Below, piece after piece: positions 1 to 4,968 of a stretch of 6,244 nt of DNA. The DNA is from Cycloclasticus sp. Its GTDB lineage: Bacteria; Pseudomonadota; Gammaproteobacteria; Methylococcales; Cycloclasticaceae. The DNA lies in NCBI GenBank assembly GCA_019090295.1, contig JAHRWG010000296.1:1-6244 (forward strand), given 5' to 3'. The notes under the pieces were generated by a model that was not told where the DNA came from, ran no database searches, and worked only from the letters and a program-made list of their open reading frames with translations. How positions within the stretch are numbered: position 1 is the stretch's first letter; the number at the start of each line of letters is the position of its first letter. The position numbers were made by a program, and so were the translations under genes.

Positions 1-1
1 C

Positions 2-397
2 CCTAAAACAATGCAGCGAATTGTGGTGGGGAGTAATGGCTTAGATATGACCAAGCTATTAAAGCCAGAGCACATAGAGGCGCGCCTCTCATTTGTAAAA
101 AAATCGGTGGCACACAATATTATTGGTCATGGCAAAGAGGTCATTAAAAGCTTAATTACTAAGGCTGAAGGACTGGTTGAAGCGCATGAGCAAACGCTCA
201 TTAGTGAGAGCGTTGAACAAATGAAAAGCCAAGAGTCAGCTAATTTAGAGCGCTTAGTTACCTTGGGGAAAGTTAACCCAAATATTCGTGAGTCTGAATT
301 AGCTCAGCAGCAAGAAAATATGGCCGATTTGCAAAGCTATTTAGAACGCGCTTGTTTTAAACTAGATGCGATTCGAGTGATTTTGCTTACTGATTAG
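2..397 (+). CDS. rapA: RNA polymerase-associated protein RapA, C-terminal part (5' end outside window)
   Basis: RapA (HepA) is a Swi2/Snf2-family ATPase that binds RNA polymerase and helps recycle it after transcription. Only about the last 131 codons are present, and the frame is open to the left edge, so the ATG at position 11 is an internal methionine and not a start. What is visible matches the RapA C-terminal domain: a mostly helical, charged segment, then VNPNIRESEL, close to VNPNIRDDEL of E. coli RapA, then a closing LDAIRVILLTD, close to LDALRLIVVTH. The ATPase motifs lie outside the window, so integrity of the full gene (about 970 codons in E. coli) cannot be judged. It ends with TAG, 19 bp from the stop of the convergent yaaA. 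Identification is by remembered family sequence; I am confident of it. Confidence 0.92.
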   Translation, partial: PKTMQRIVVGSNGLDMTKLLKPEHIEARLSFVKKSVAHNIIGHGKEVIKSLITKAEGLVEAHEQTLISESVEQMKSQESANLERLVTLGKVNPNIRESELAQQQENMADLQSYLERACFKLDAIRVILLTD

Positions 398-405
398 ACG
401 GTATA

Positions 406-425
406 GCCATTTGATATTAAATGGC
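406..425. terminator. Inverted repeat between convergent rapA and yaaA, possible weak terminator
   Basis: GCCATTT (406-412) and AAATGGC (419-425) form a perfect 7-bp stem around a 6-nt loop, placed between the two convergent stop codons and overlapping the last codons of yaaA. It could stop transcription from both sides, but neither strand has a good T-run after the stem (the + strand has only a T-rich stretch), so a factor-independent terminator is only a possibility. Confidence 0.35.
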
Positions 426-1193
426 CTGCTTTCTTAGAAAAACCCATTCTTTTTCATTGGACTGCTCTGCGGAAAACTCATAACCAGCCGTGTCGAACTT
501 TTTAATGTCACTGGGGGTTTCTAGGCGATTTTTAATGATATAAGCGCTCATCATACCGCGAGCTTTTTTAGCATAAAAACTGATAATTTTGTATTTATCA
601 TTTTTCCAGTCTTTAAAAACAGGGGTGATCACATCAGCCGTTAATAACGCGGGTTTAATGGATTTAAAATATTCATTAGAAGCAAGGTTAATAAGGGTAG
701 GGCTGGTCTGGTTCGCCAGTTCTTGATTAATATGCTGGGTGATTAGATCTCCCCAAAATTCATATAAGTTTTTGCCCCGTTGATTTTTAAAACGTGTGCC
801 CATTTCTAAGCGGTATGCTTGAATAAGGTCTAAAGGTTTAAGTAAGCCATATAGGCCGGATAAAATTCTTAAGTGCTGGTTTGCCCAGTTAAAGTCATCG
901 TCGGTAAAGTTGTTCGCAGCCATTCCTTCGTAAACATCACCCTTAAAGGCGAGAATAGCTTGCTTACTGTTGCTGGGAGTAAAGGGGGTGGTCCATTCAA
1001 TAAAACGATTACTGTTTAAGGTGCCCAATTTATCGCTGATGCTCATAAGGCTTGATACCTCACTGGGTGACAGCTGCTTTAATTGATCAATTAACATTTC
1101 AGCCTCACCAATGAAACAAGGCTGAGTATAGTGTTGAGTCATACTATCAGTGCTGAAGTCGAGTGTTTTGGCAGGTGAAATAACTAGAATCAT
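417..1193 (-). CDS. yaaA: Peroxide stress protein YaaA (UPF0246/DUF328 family)
   Basis: The product is a complete 258-residue protein, the usual length for YaaA. In E. coli YaaA is induced by OxyR during hydrogen peroxide stress and lowers free intracellular iron, limiting Fenton damage to DNA and proteins; its biochemical activity is not well defined. Family marks visible here are the N-terminal MILVISPAKTLDF, FKGDVYEGM at residues 83-91, LSGLYGLLKPLDLI at 111-124, NLASNEY at 169-175 and KKARGMMSAY at 209-218. No signal peptide or membrane segment is seen, so it is cytoplasmic. The ATG start gives the canonical N-terminus, although no clear Shine-Dalgarno precedes it. The gene is monocistronic, convergent with rapA and divergent from phaB. 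I see no convincing OxyR operator upstream, so peroxide control here is known from the family and not shown by the sequence. Confidence 0.95.
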   Translation of the reverse strand: MILVISPAKTLDFSTDSMTQHYTQPCFIGEAEMLIDQLKQLSPSEVSSLMSISDKLGTLNSNRFIEWTTPFTPSNSKQAILAFKGDVYEGMAANNFTDDDFNWANQHLRILSGLYGLLKPLDLIQAYRLEMGTRFKNQRGKNLYEFWGDLITQHINQELANQTSPTLINLASNEYFKSIKPALLTADVITPVFKDWKNDKYKIISFYAKKARGMMSAYIIKNRLETPSDIKKFDTAGYEFSAEQSNEKEWVFLRKQAI

Positions 1194-1227
1194 AATGACT
1201 TATAAATAGGTTTTAATGGTAACGGCT

Positions 1228-1257
1228 ATTGTACGATGCTGTGGACAATGTTGGTAA
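1228..1257 (-). promoter_or_regulatory. Candidate sigma-70 promoter for yaaA
   Basis: Read on the minus strand, TTACCA (1257-1252, 4 of 6 matches to the -35 consensus) is followed after 18 nt by TACAAT (1233-1228, 5 of 6 to the -10). Transcription would begin near 1221, leaving a leader of about 28 nt before the yaaA ATG. The -10 is good, the -35 is weak, and this is a candidate only. Confidence 0.3.
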
Positions 1258-1306
1258 CTTTAAAGGTTTTAGATAGAAGAAGAATCATACACCATAGATA
1301 TGTTTA

Positions 1307-1335
1307 TTGACCGTATAGAGTGAGCTGTTTATACT
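1307..1335 (+). promoter_or_regulatory. Strong sigma-70 promoter for phaB
   Basis: TTGACC (1307-1312, 5 of 6 to the -35 consensus) and TATACT (1330-1335, 5 of 6 to the -10) are separated by exactly 17 nt, the optimal spacing. The predicted start of transcription is near 1342, about 36 nt before the phaB ATG at 1378. This is the best promoter in the window. It also shows that an upstream in-frame TTG at 1339 cannot be the start codon, because it would lie at or before the 5' end of the mRNA. Confidence 0.78.
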
Positions 1336-1363
1336 GCGTTGCAATATTTTCATTTAATAATTT

Positions 1364-1369
1364 TGAGGA
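1364..1369 (+). promoter_or_regulatory. Shine-Dalgarno of phaB (fixes the start at 1378)
   Basis: TGAGGA is complementary to the 3' end of 16S rRNA and ends 8 nt before the ATG at 1378. It decides in favour of that ATG over the in-frame TTG 39 bases upstream. Confidence 0.8.
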
Positions 1370-1377
1370 CAGTAAGT

Positions 1378-2124
1378 ATGAGTAAGTCAGTTGCCCTAGT
1401 AACAGGTGGTTTAGGTGGTATCGGTACGGAGATTTCTAAAGAGTTGGCTGCGAATGGGTTTACCGTGGTTGCCACAACCTTTAATAAGGAAATTGAAAAA
1501 GCCGATGAGTGGATTGTTGCCCAGAAAGAGGCAGGTTTTGACTTTTCTGTTGAAGAAGCAGATGTAACTGATTTCGATGCCTGTGGTGAGATGATTAAAA
1601 AGGTAGAAGATAGTGTGGGCCCTATCAATGTTCTTGTTAATTGCGCCGGCATTACTCGTGATGGTTTCCTAAAAAACATGGGAAAAGATAACTGGGATGC
1701 TGTGTTATCTACCAATTTAGACGGCGTTTTTAATATGACAAAAAATGTTCTAGAGTTTATGTTGTCTAGACAAGCAGGTCGTATCATTAATATTTCTTCT
1801 GTCAACGGTCAGCGTGGTCAATTTGGTCAAACAAACTACTCAGCTGCTAAGGCAGGTATGCATGGCTTTACAATGGCCTTAGCACAAGAAGTGGCACGTA
1901 AAGGTATTACTGTTAACTCAGTTAGCCCTGGCTACGTAGCGACACCAATGGTGATGAAAATTGATGAAGCCATTCGTAATGAATTGATTTCTCAAATCCC
2001 TATGCAACGCTTAGCACAGCCTGCTGAAATTGCACATACTGTTGGGTTTTTAGCATCAGAGAAAGCTAACTACATAACAGGTGCTAATATTCCTGTTAAC
2101 GGCGGCTTATTTACAAGTTTCTAA
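1378..2124 (+). CDS. phaB: Acetoacetyl-CoA reductase (3-oxoacyl reductase, SDR family)
   Basis: A 248-residue classical short-chain dehydrogenase/reductase. PhaB reduces acetoacetyl-CoA to (R)-3-hydroxybutyryl-CoA with NADPH, the second step of polyhydroxybutyrate synthesis. Visible motifs are the nucleotide-binding TGGLGGIG (9-16), NCAG (88-91), the structural Asn113, and the catalytic Ser141, Tyr154 and Lys158 (YSAAK). The NISSVNG...GQFGQTNYS stretch, the GFDF and AGITRD segments and HGFTMALAQEVA are much closer to Ralstonia PhaB (246 residues) than to a typical FabG, which supports PhaB over the fatty-acid enzyme. One oddity is Cys89, where the family motif normally has Asn (NNAG). No phaA or phaC is adjacent, so the rest of the pathway, if present, is elsewhere. 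The gene is monocistronic with its own strong promoter and terminator. FabG-like use with acyl-ACP cannot be fully excluded. Confidence 0.88.
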   Translation: MSKSVALVTGGLGGIGTEISKELAANGFTVVATTFNKEIEKADEWIVAQKEAGFDFSVEEADVTDFDACGEMIKKVEDSVGPINVLVNCAGITRDGFLKNMGKDNWDAVLSTNLDGVFNMTKNVLEFMLSRQAGRIINISSVNGQRGQFGQTNYSAAKAGMHGFTMALAQEVARKGITVNSVSPGYVATPMVMKIDEAIRNELISQIPMQRLAQPAEIAHTVGFLASEKANYITGANIPVNGGLFTSF

Positions 2125-2140
2125 GACTTAAAATATGATG

Positions 2141-2173
2141 AAAAAAAGGCGACCATATGGCCGCCTTTTTTTT
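2141..2173. terminator. Bidirectional rho-independent terminator between phaB and the GGDEF gene
   Basis: Seven A residues (2141-2147) precede GGCG (2148-2151), then a CCATATGG core, then CGCC (2162-2165) and eight T residues (2166-2173). GGCG pairs with CGCC, one A/C mismatch follows, and the inner CC/GG can close an ATAT loop. The A-run and T-run give a U-tract on either strand, so it can end phaB from the left and the convergent GGDEF gene from the right. Confidence 0.85.
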
Positions 2174-2197
2174 GTCTGGAAATAGGAAGAAAAGCCA

Positions 2198-2659
2198 CTA
2201 TAGAGTCGTTGCCTTGGCCTTATTTATTAATGCCTCATAATGTGTTCCATCTTCAGGGAATTGAGCAACCCCTATTTGAATAGACACGGGAATGGTGGCA
2301 GCATCATTTATTTGAAGAGGTTGACTAAACTCATGTTTAAGTTTTTCTACTAAAGCTAGGGCATGTTCATGTTGTTCACTGGTTGCTATGGATAAATTAG
2401 CAAAGCTCATATCACCAAGGTAAGCGTAGATGTCTGACTTCCTTGCGATGGTCAGCAAGCGTGAGCCAATGGTTGTCAGGAAAAGGTCTAGCAGTGGCTG
2501 TTCTAAATGGCTGTCTTGAGGTTTAATACTAAAAAATAATAAACTAGCTTTTGCCTTGGTACGGTTGCTAAACTCAAGTAATTGCTTGCTTTGCTCAATG
2601 AAGGTTACTCGGTCTACAAGACCAGTGATGGAGCATATGTTTGTATTTTGGTGGCTCAT
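2198..2659 (-). CDS. Stand-alone degenerate GGDEF-domain protein, probably not a cyclase
   Basis: A 153-residue protein that is almost entirely one GGDEF-like domain. ITGLVDRVTFIEQ (11-23) corresponds to the domain's opening LTGLPNR helix, and IQIGVAQFPEDG (127-138) to the conserved S(I)GIA-PEDG strand. The signature loop, normally (R)LGGDEF, reads LGDMSF (81-86), so both the metal-binding Asp and the catalytic Glu are lost. The other metal-binding Asp, expected in the LLLLDLD strand, is Ser44 in LLFFSIK. The end is also about 10 residues short of a typical domain, which usually closes with a (L/M)YxAK helix. There is no sensor domain, signal peptide or membrane segment. Diguanylate cyclase activity is very unlikely; a nucleotide-sensing or protein-binding role, or decay, are the alternatives. 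The ATG at 2659 has only a weak GGAA upstream. The gene is divergent from regB, and any link to it is speculation. Confidence 0.75.
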   Translation of the reverse strand: MSHQNTNICSITGLVDRVTFIEQSKQLLEFSNRTKAKASLLFFSIKPQDSHLEQPLLDLFLTTIGSRLLTIARKSDIYAYLGDMSFANLSIATSEQHEHALALVEKLKHEFSQPLQINDAATIPVSIQIGVAQFPEDGTHYEALINKAKATTL

Positions 2660-2784
2660 GTGTATTCCGACATCTCATGTATGTAATTAATAATACTATG
2701 GCAGGTGTTTTAGGATTTACTAGGGTCCAGTATAAAAAACCTTTAGAAAAACTAAATAAAAGACTAAAAAGGGTTTAAATGATC

Positions 2785-2789
2785 AGGGG
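2785..2789 (+). promoter_or_regulatory. Shine-Dalgarno of the regB-like gene
   Basis: AGGGG sits 5 nt before the ATG at 2795 and supports that start. No comparable site precedes the downstream ATG at 3188, where a GGTGG directly abuts the codon with no usable spacing. Confidence 0.6.
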
Positions 2790-2794
2790 TAAAA

Positions 2795-3175
2795 ATGCAA
2801 AATGTCACTAAAAGCATCAAGTATGCCGCTCCAATATCCTTACCGATCGACCATATAAGGCGTATTTTACTGTTACGAGCGGTAGGTGTTGTGGGGCAAA
2901 TGACAGCAAGTGCCTGGGTACTCTATTATTTAGATCTTAGTTTGCCTTTGAAACCATTAGCCATTACGTTGGTCATGCTTTGTTTATTTAGTTTGGCGAC
3001 GAGTTTTTTCTTAAGGGGTAGAAGCAGAGTCACGGAAGGGACGTTATTTTTCCAGTTGGTGGCAGATGTCGTTTTTTTAACGGTTGTTTTATATTGGACC
3101 GGTGGGGCAACCAATCCATTTGCTTGGTTTTTGTTGGTACCACAGAGTCTAGCGTCTAGTTTATTATCTTATTGA
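2795..3175 (+). CDS. N-terminal membrane fragment of the RegB-like kinase (126 aa, ends at the premature TGA)
   Basis: This is what would be translated without read-through. After a short cytoplasmic N-terminus (about residues 1-23) there are hydrophobic segments at about 24-46, 54-73, 86-101 and 110-124, that is, the first four of the six membrane helices expected for RegB. GGATNPF at 103-109 matches the conserved GGxxNPF motif, which is known in RegB to take part in ubiquinone sensing. The fragment has no kinase domain, so alone it could only be an inactive membrane peptide or a quinone-binding remnant. It begins with a good ribosome-binding site. A convincing promoter upstream was not found, although the intergenic region contains an AT-rich leader with a TATAAA at 2731-2736 lacking a recognisable -35. 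Confidence 0.6.
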   Translation: MQNVTKSIKYAAPISLPIDHIRRILLLRAVGVVGQMTASAWVLYYLDLSLPLKPLAITLVMLCLFSLATSFFLRGRSRVTEGTLFFQLVADVVFLTVVLYWTGGATNPFAWFLLVPQSLASSLLSY

Positions 3176-3187
3176 TATGCTTGGTGG

Positions 3188-4081
3188 ATGGCTTTCTTCA
3201 CGTCTTTAGCATACTCTCTTTTGATATTTTTTTATCAGCCCTTAATGTATTCCCATAATATGGCCGGCATGGAAGGGCAGTTCTCAGACCATATTATGGG
3301 AATGTGGATAGGCTTTATATTGTCCACGCATTTAATGGCCTACTTTGTTGCTGGAATGGCTGACTCCTTACGTAAGCGTAATGCATTATTGGCAGCGATG
3401 AATGAGCAAATCTTTAGGGATGAGCGTTTAGTGGCCTTAGGGTCCTTAGCCGCAGGTGCAGCGCATGAGCTGGGGACACCGCTGGGGACGATAGATGTGT
3501 TAACTCATGAGTTAGCACGACAGGCTAAAAAGCTTAATGATGCAGAAATGGTCGATAAAATGACCTTGATTCAAGGGCAAATTAAGCGCTGTAAAGATGT
3601 TTTATCTAGCATTACAAAAACAGCTGGTGACGATAAATATAACACTGGCCAGGTTCAGACTGTGGATCAATATGTTGACAATGTATTGGCTCAATGGCAA
3701 ATCTCTCACCTTGATGTGATGTTAGAAAAACACTTAATAGGGCCTAGCCCAGCGAATAAAATGGTTCCCGAATTAGGTTTAACCCATGCCTTAATTAACC
3801 TGCTGGATAATGCTGCTCAAGCCTCGCCAGAGTATGTCAGCATAACCATTAATTGGGACGACAAGGATTTGTTTGTAACGATTGAGGATAAGGGTAAAGG
3901 AATGGGTAAGCGAGAACTTCAGCAGTTAGGTAACCCCATTGCATCATCTAAAGACATGGGCTTAGGAATAGGAATATACCTAACAAAAGCAACTATTGAG
4001 AGAATGGGAGGGCACATCAATTGGGAAAACAGGGTAGGTGGTGGTATTTCAGTAATGGTTCGTGCCCCTCTTGGTATTTGA
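3188..4081 (+). CDS. C-terminal kinase fragment of the RegB-like protein (297 aa if initiated at 3188)
   Basis: Starting at the first ATG after the premature stop, this part holds two further hydrophobic segments (about 3-19 and 36-55), a linker, and the full kinase core. The H-box is AAGAAHELGTPLGTI with the phosphoacceptor His93, residue 224 of the joined protein (His225 in Rhodobacter capsulatus RegB). Cys135 in QIKRCKDVL, joined residue 266, corresponds by position and context to the redox-active Cys265 of RegB. The ATPase domain shows an N-box (INLLDNAAQAS), a DKGKGMG box and a GLGIGIYL box. A product made alone would lack four helices and the quinone motif. There is no properly spaced ribosome-binding site, so independent translation is doubtful. 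It is followed after 16 nt by regA, presumably in one transcript. Confidence 0.65.
   Translation: MAFFTSLAYSLLIFFYQPLMYSHNMAGMEGQFSDHIMGMWIGFILSTHLMAYFVAGMADSLRKRNALLAAMNEQIFRDERLVALGSLAAGAAHELGTPLGTIDVLTHELARQAKKLNDAEMVDKMTLIQGQIKRCKDVLSSITKTAGDDKYNTGQVQTVDQYVDNVLAQWQISHLDVMLEKHLIGPSPANKMVPELGLTHALINLLDNAAQASPEYVSITINWDDKDLFVTIEDKGKGMGKRELQQLGNPIASSKDMGLGIGIYLTKATIERMGGHINWENRVGGGISVMVRAPLGI
3249..3303 (+). repeat. Perfect 15-bp inverted repeat inside the regB coding sequence
   Basis: The arm at 3249-3263 (ATTCCCATAATATGG) is the exact reverse complement of 3289-3303, with 25 nt between. Three G-T wobble pairs could extend the outer end (3246-3248 with 3304-3306). In mRNA this would be a long hairpin starting 73 nt after the premature TGA. 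The arms encode the SHNM and HIMGM portions of a loop between the last two membrane helices, so codon choice does not obviously demand the symmetry. There is no T-run following, so it is not an ordinary terminator. Confidence 0.85.
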
Positions 4082-4097
4082 AGTAGGTAGGATCGAT

Positions 4098-4637
4098 ATG
4101 GGTGAAAAAAAGACAAAATTGTTGATTGTTGATGATGACGATGTGTATTGCTCAGTATTAAAGGATGCCTTTAAGCAAAGAGGGTTTGAGGTGCAAACAG
4201 CGCAGGATGGAGAAAGTGCACAGGCCCTTATCCAGCACGAAGCAGTTGACTTGGCTGTGATTGATTTACGTTTAGGGCAAACGACAGGTTTGACTTTAAT
4301 TAAACAGGTTAAAGAGCGTAATGCATCAGCAAAAGTCGTGATGCTAACTGGCTACGCAAGCATAGCAACAGCAGTGGAAGCAGTTAAACTAGGAGCCACC
4401 CAATACCTAACTAAACCCGTTAATGTAGATGAGATTATTCATGCCTTTGAAATGGATGCAGCCGATTTAACATTACAACCAGCCGAGCAACCCATGTCCG
4501 TTAAGCGTTTAGAGTGGGAATATATGCAAAAAGTACTGTTGGCGTGTGATGGGAATATTTCTCAAGCAGCAAGGCAGTTAGGTATGCACCGACGAACATT
4601 ACAACGAAAACTGTTTAAACACCCGGTGAAAAAGTAA
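4098..4637 (+). CDS. regA: RegA/PrrA/RoxR-type response regulator
   Basis: A 179-residue two-domain regulator, close to the family's usual length of about 180. The receiver domain (about 6-120) has the acidic pocket DDDD at 12-15, phosphoacceptor Asp56 in VIDLRL, Thr84 in MLTGYA and Lys106-Pro107. After a linker comes a Fis-like helix-turn-helix (about 133-175): MSVKRLEWEYMQKVL, then NISQAARQLGMHRRTLQRKL, which is nearly diagnostic of RegA. Known family members bind promoters of respiratory, carbon-fixation or other redox-controlled genes after phosphorylation by RegB. The ATG at 4098 is chosen because AGGA at 4089-4092 lies 5 nt upstream and the protein then starts directly at the receiver. 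An in-frame GTG at 4062 would overlap the kinase end and has no support. If the upstream kinase is truly broken, this regulator is left without its cognate phosphodonor and may suffer polarity. Confidence 0.92.
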   Translation: MGEKKTKLLIVDDDDVYCSVLKDAFKQRGFEVQTAQDGESAQALIQHEAVDLAVIDLRLGQTTGLTLIKQVKERNASAKVVMLTGYASIATAVEAVKLGATQYLTKPVNVDEIIHAFEMDAADLTLQPAEQPMSVKRLEWEYMQKVLLACDGNISQAARQLGMHRRTLQRKLFKHPVKK

Positions 4638-4662
4638 ATGTCGGCTAAACGTTCGGTGAAAA
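4616..4662 (+). repeat. Imperfect direct repeat spanning the regA stop codon
   Basis: TAAACACCCGGTGAAAA (4616-4632) recurs as TAAACGTTCGGTGAAAA (4646-4662), 14 of 17 identical, exactly 30 bp apart. The first copy encodes the last residues of RegA and the second lies after the stop. It may be a remnant of a small tandem duplication or chance; no function is implied. Confidence 0.45.
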
Positions 4663-4720
4663 GAAGTGAAAGGGCTTGATAAGGACTATTTGAAAGAAAA
4701 ATGTATCTGTCAGCTTGATT

Positions 4721-4780
4721 GATAGGCGCTAATGGTGGACAATCGCATCTCGCCAATTTTGATCGGCGAATAATGGTGAC
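4721..4780 (+). repeat. Imperfect direct repeat upstream of and into the 5' end of ffs
   Basis: The 20-mers at 4721-4740 (GATAGGCGCTAATGGTGGAC) and 4761-4780 (GATCGGCGAATAATGGTGAC) match at about 17 positions if two single-base gaps are allowed, and start exactly 40 bp apart. The right copy covers the discriminator region and first bases of the 4.5S RNA, so the left copy looks like a partial duplication of the gene's start region. Confidence 0.5.
4736..4763 (+). promoter_or_regulatory. Candidate promoter for ffs with GC-rich discriminator
   Basis: TGGACA (4736-4741, 5 of 6 to the -35) is followed after 16 nt by TTTGAT (4758-4763, 4 of 6 to the -10). The next bases, CGGCG, form a GC-rich discriminator of the kind found at stringently controlled stable-RNA promoters. 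Transcription would start near 4770, a few bases before the mature 4.5S RNA 5' end. The inverted repeat TCGCC (4750-4754)/GGCGA (4765-4769) overlaps the -10 region. The -10 is weak, so this is a candidate only. Confidence 0.4.
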
Positions 4781-4888
4781 TCATGTCGGTCCCCTCGCAA
4801 CGTGAAGTTGTGAACTCCGCCAGGCCCGGAAGGGAGCAACGGCAGCAATGGGATCGTGTGCCGGGGTGTGGCTGGCATGAGTTACCAC
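4775..4888 (+). ncRNA. ffs: 4.5S RNA, bacterial signal recognition particle RNA
   Basis: This RNA pairs with protein Ffh to form the SRP that targets nascent inner-membrane proteins to FtsY and the translocon. The ends form an 11-bp stem, 4775-4785 with 4876-4886, with one G-T pair. At the apex the core CAGGCCCGGAAGGGAGCA (4821-4838) contains the GGAA tetraloop (4828-4831) and the asymmetric internal loop (AGCA side) that Ffh binds. The 3' side GTGTGCCGGGGTGTGGCTGGC closely follows E. coli 4.5S RNA. Total length is about 114 nt, equal to the E. coli RNA. The exact 5' and 3' ends are approximate and probably set by processing. It lies directly upstream of dnaX, a familiar arrangement in Gammaproteobacteria. 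Confidence 0.95.
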
Positions 4889-4899
4889 CCTTTCTTTTT
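4876..4899 (+). terminator. Probable 3' end/terminator of ffs
   Basis: The closing stem of the 4.5S RNA is followed by ACCC and then TTTCTTTTT (4891-4899). This resembles a factor-independent terminator in which the RNA's own terminal helix serves as the hairpin, although the four-base gap before the T-run weakens it. Partial read-through into dnaX is possible. Confidence 0.45.
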
Positions 4900-4900
4900 C

Positions 4901-4942
4901 GTTACTTACTGTTTAACCGGCTAAACAGCTAGTAAAAGTAAC
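4901..4942 (+). promoter_or_regulatory. Two-tier inverted repeat in the ffs-dnaX spacer
   Basis: CTGTTTA (4909-4915) pairs with TAAACAG (4922-4928) around the loop ACCGGC, and GTTACTT (4901-4907) pairs with AAGTAAC (4936-4942) outside it, with one unpaired base on the left and seven on the right. No T-run follows, so it is not a terminator. It may be a leader structure for dnaX or a protein-binding site. It ends 26 nt before the dnaX ATG, where no Shine-Dalgarno is visible and no clear promoter was found. Confidence 0.5.
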
Positions 4943-4968
4943 GGCAGCTTTGTTACCCTAACGATTCT

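Larger units (their letters stand above)
2795..4081 (+). pseudogene. regB: RegB/PrrB/RoxS-type redox sensor histidine kinase, interrupted by an in-frame TGA
   Basis: One continuous frame of 428 codons encodes a complete RegB-family membrane kinase, except that codon 127 (3173-3175) is TGA. The frame is unchanged on both sides, so this is a nonsense codon and not an indel. The residues around it (LLSY, stop, YAWWMA) line up with a family segment like LLPRRYAWLLA, where the position is commonly Arg. A single C-to-T change of CGA would give TGA. RegB autophosphorylates in response to redox state and passes phosphate to RegA, controlling respiratory and energy genes. The rest of the gene shows no decay: quinone motif, His, Cys and ATPase motifs are all intact. 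That suggests a very recent mutation, a sequencing error, or read-through. The partner regulator gene starts 16 nt after its stop. The symbol could equally be prrB, actS or roxS. Confidence 0.8.

Noticed and set aside
11..397. A short complete 128-aa gene beginning at the ATG at position 11
   Set aside because: The frame is open to the window edge and the sequence matches the interior of the RapA C-terminal domain.
1206..1258. OxyR operator upstream of yaaA
   Set aside because: There are ATAG and CTAT pieces and repeats of GGTTTTA and GGTAAC, but the spacing does not fit the four-part OxyR motif.
1339..1377. Upstream TTG start adding 13 residues to PhaB
   Set aside because: The predicted transcription start is near 1342, the added residues do not fit the family, and the ATG at 1378 has a well-spaced TGAGGA.
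2198..2659. Annotation as an active diguanylate cyclase
   Set aside because: The catalytic GGDEF loop and the other metal-binding Asp are replaced, so only the fold is supported.
2708..2736. Promoter for regB built on TATAAA at 2731-2736
   Set aside because: The hexamer at the expected -35 position (TTTTAG) matches poorly and there is no extended -10, so I could not support a call.
3173..3210. Selenocysteine insertion at the regB TGA
   Set aside because: The position is not a conserved Cys column, I see no apparent SECIS-like hairpin immediately downstream, and the one strong hairpin begins 73 nt away.
4062..4097. Upstream GTG start adding 12 residues to RegA and overlapping regB
   Set aside because: There is no ribosome-binding site for it, and the ATG at 4098 has AGGA at the right distance and begins directly at the receiver domain.
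4638..4679. Small 13-codon ORF after regA
   Set aside because: It is very short, directly abuts the regA stop, has no ribosome-binding site of its own, and is partly made of the local direct repeat.
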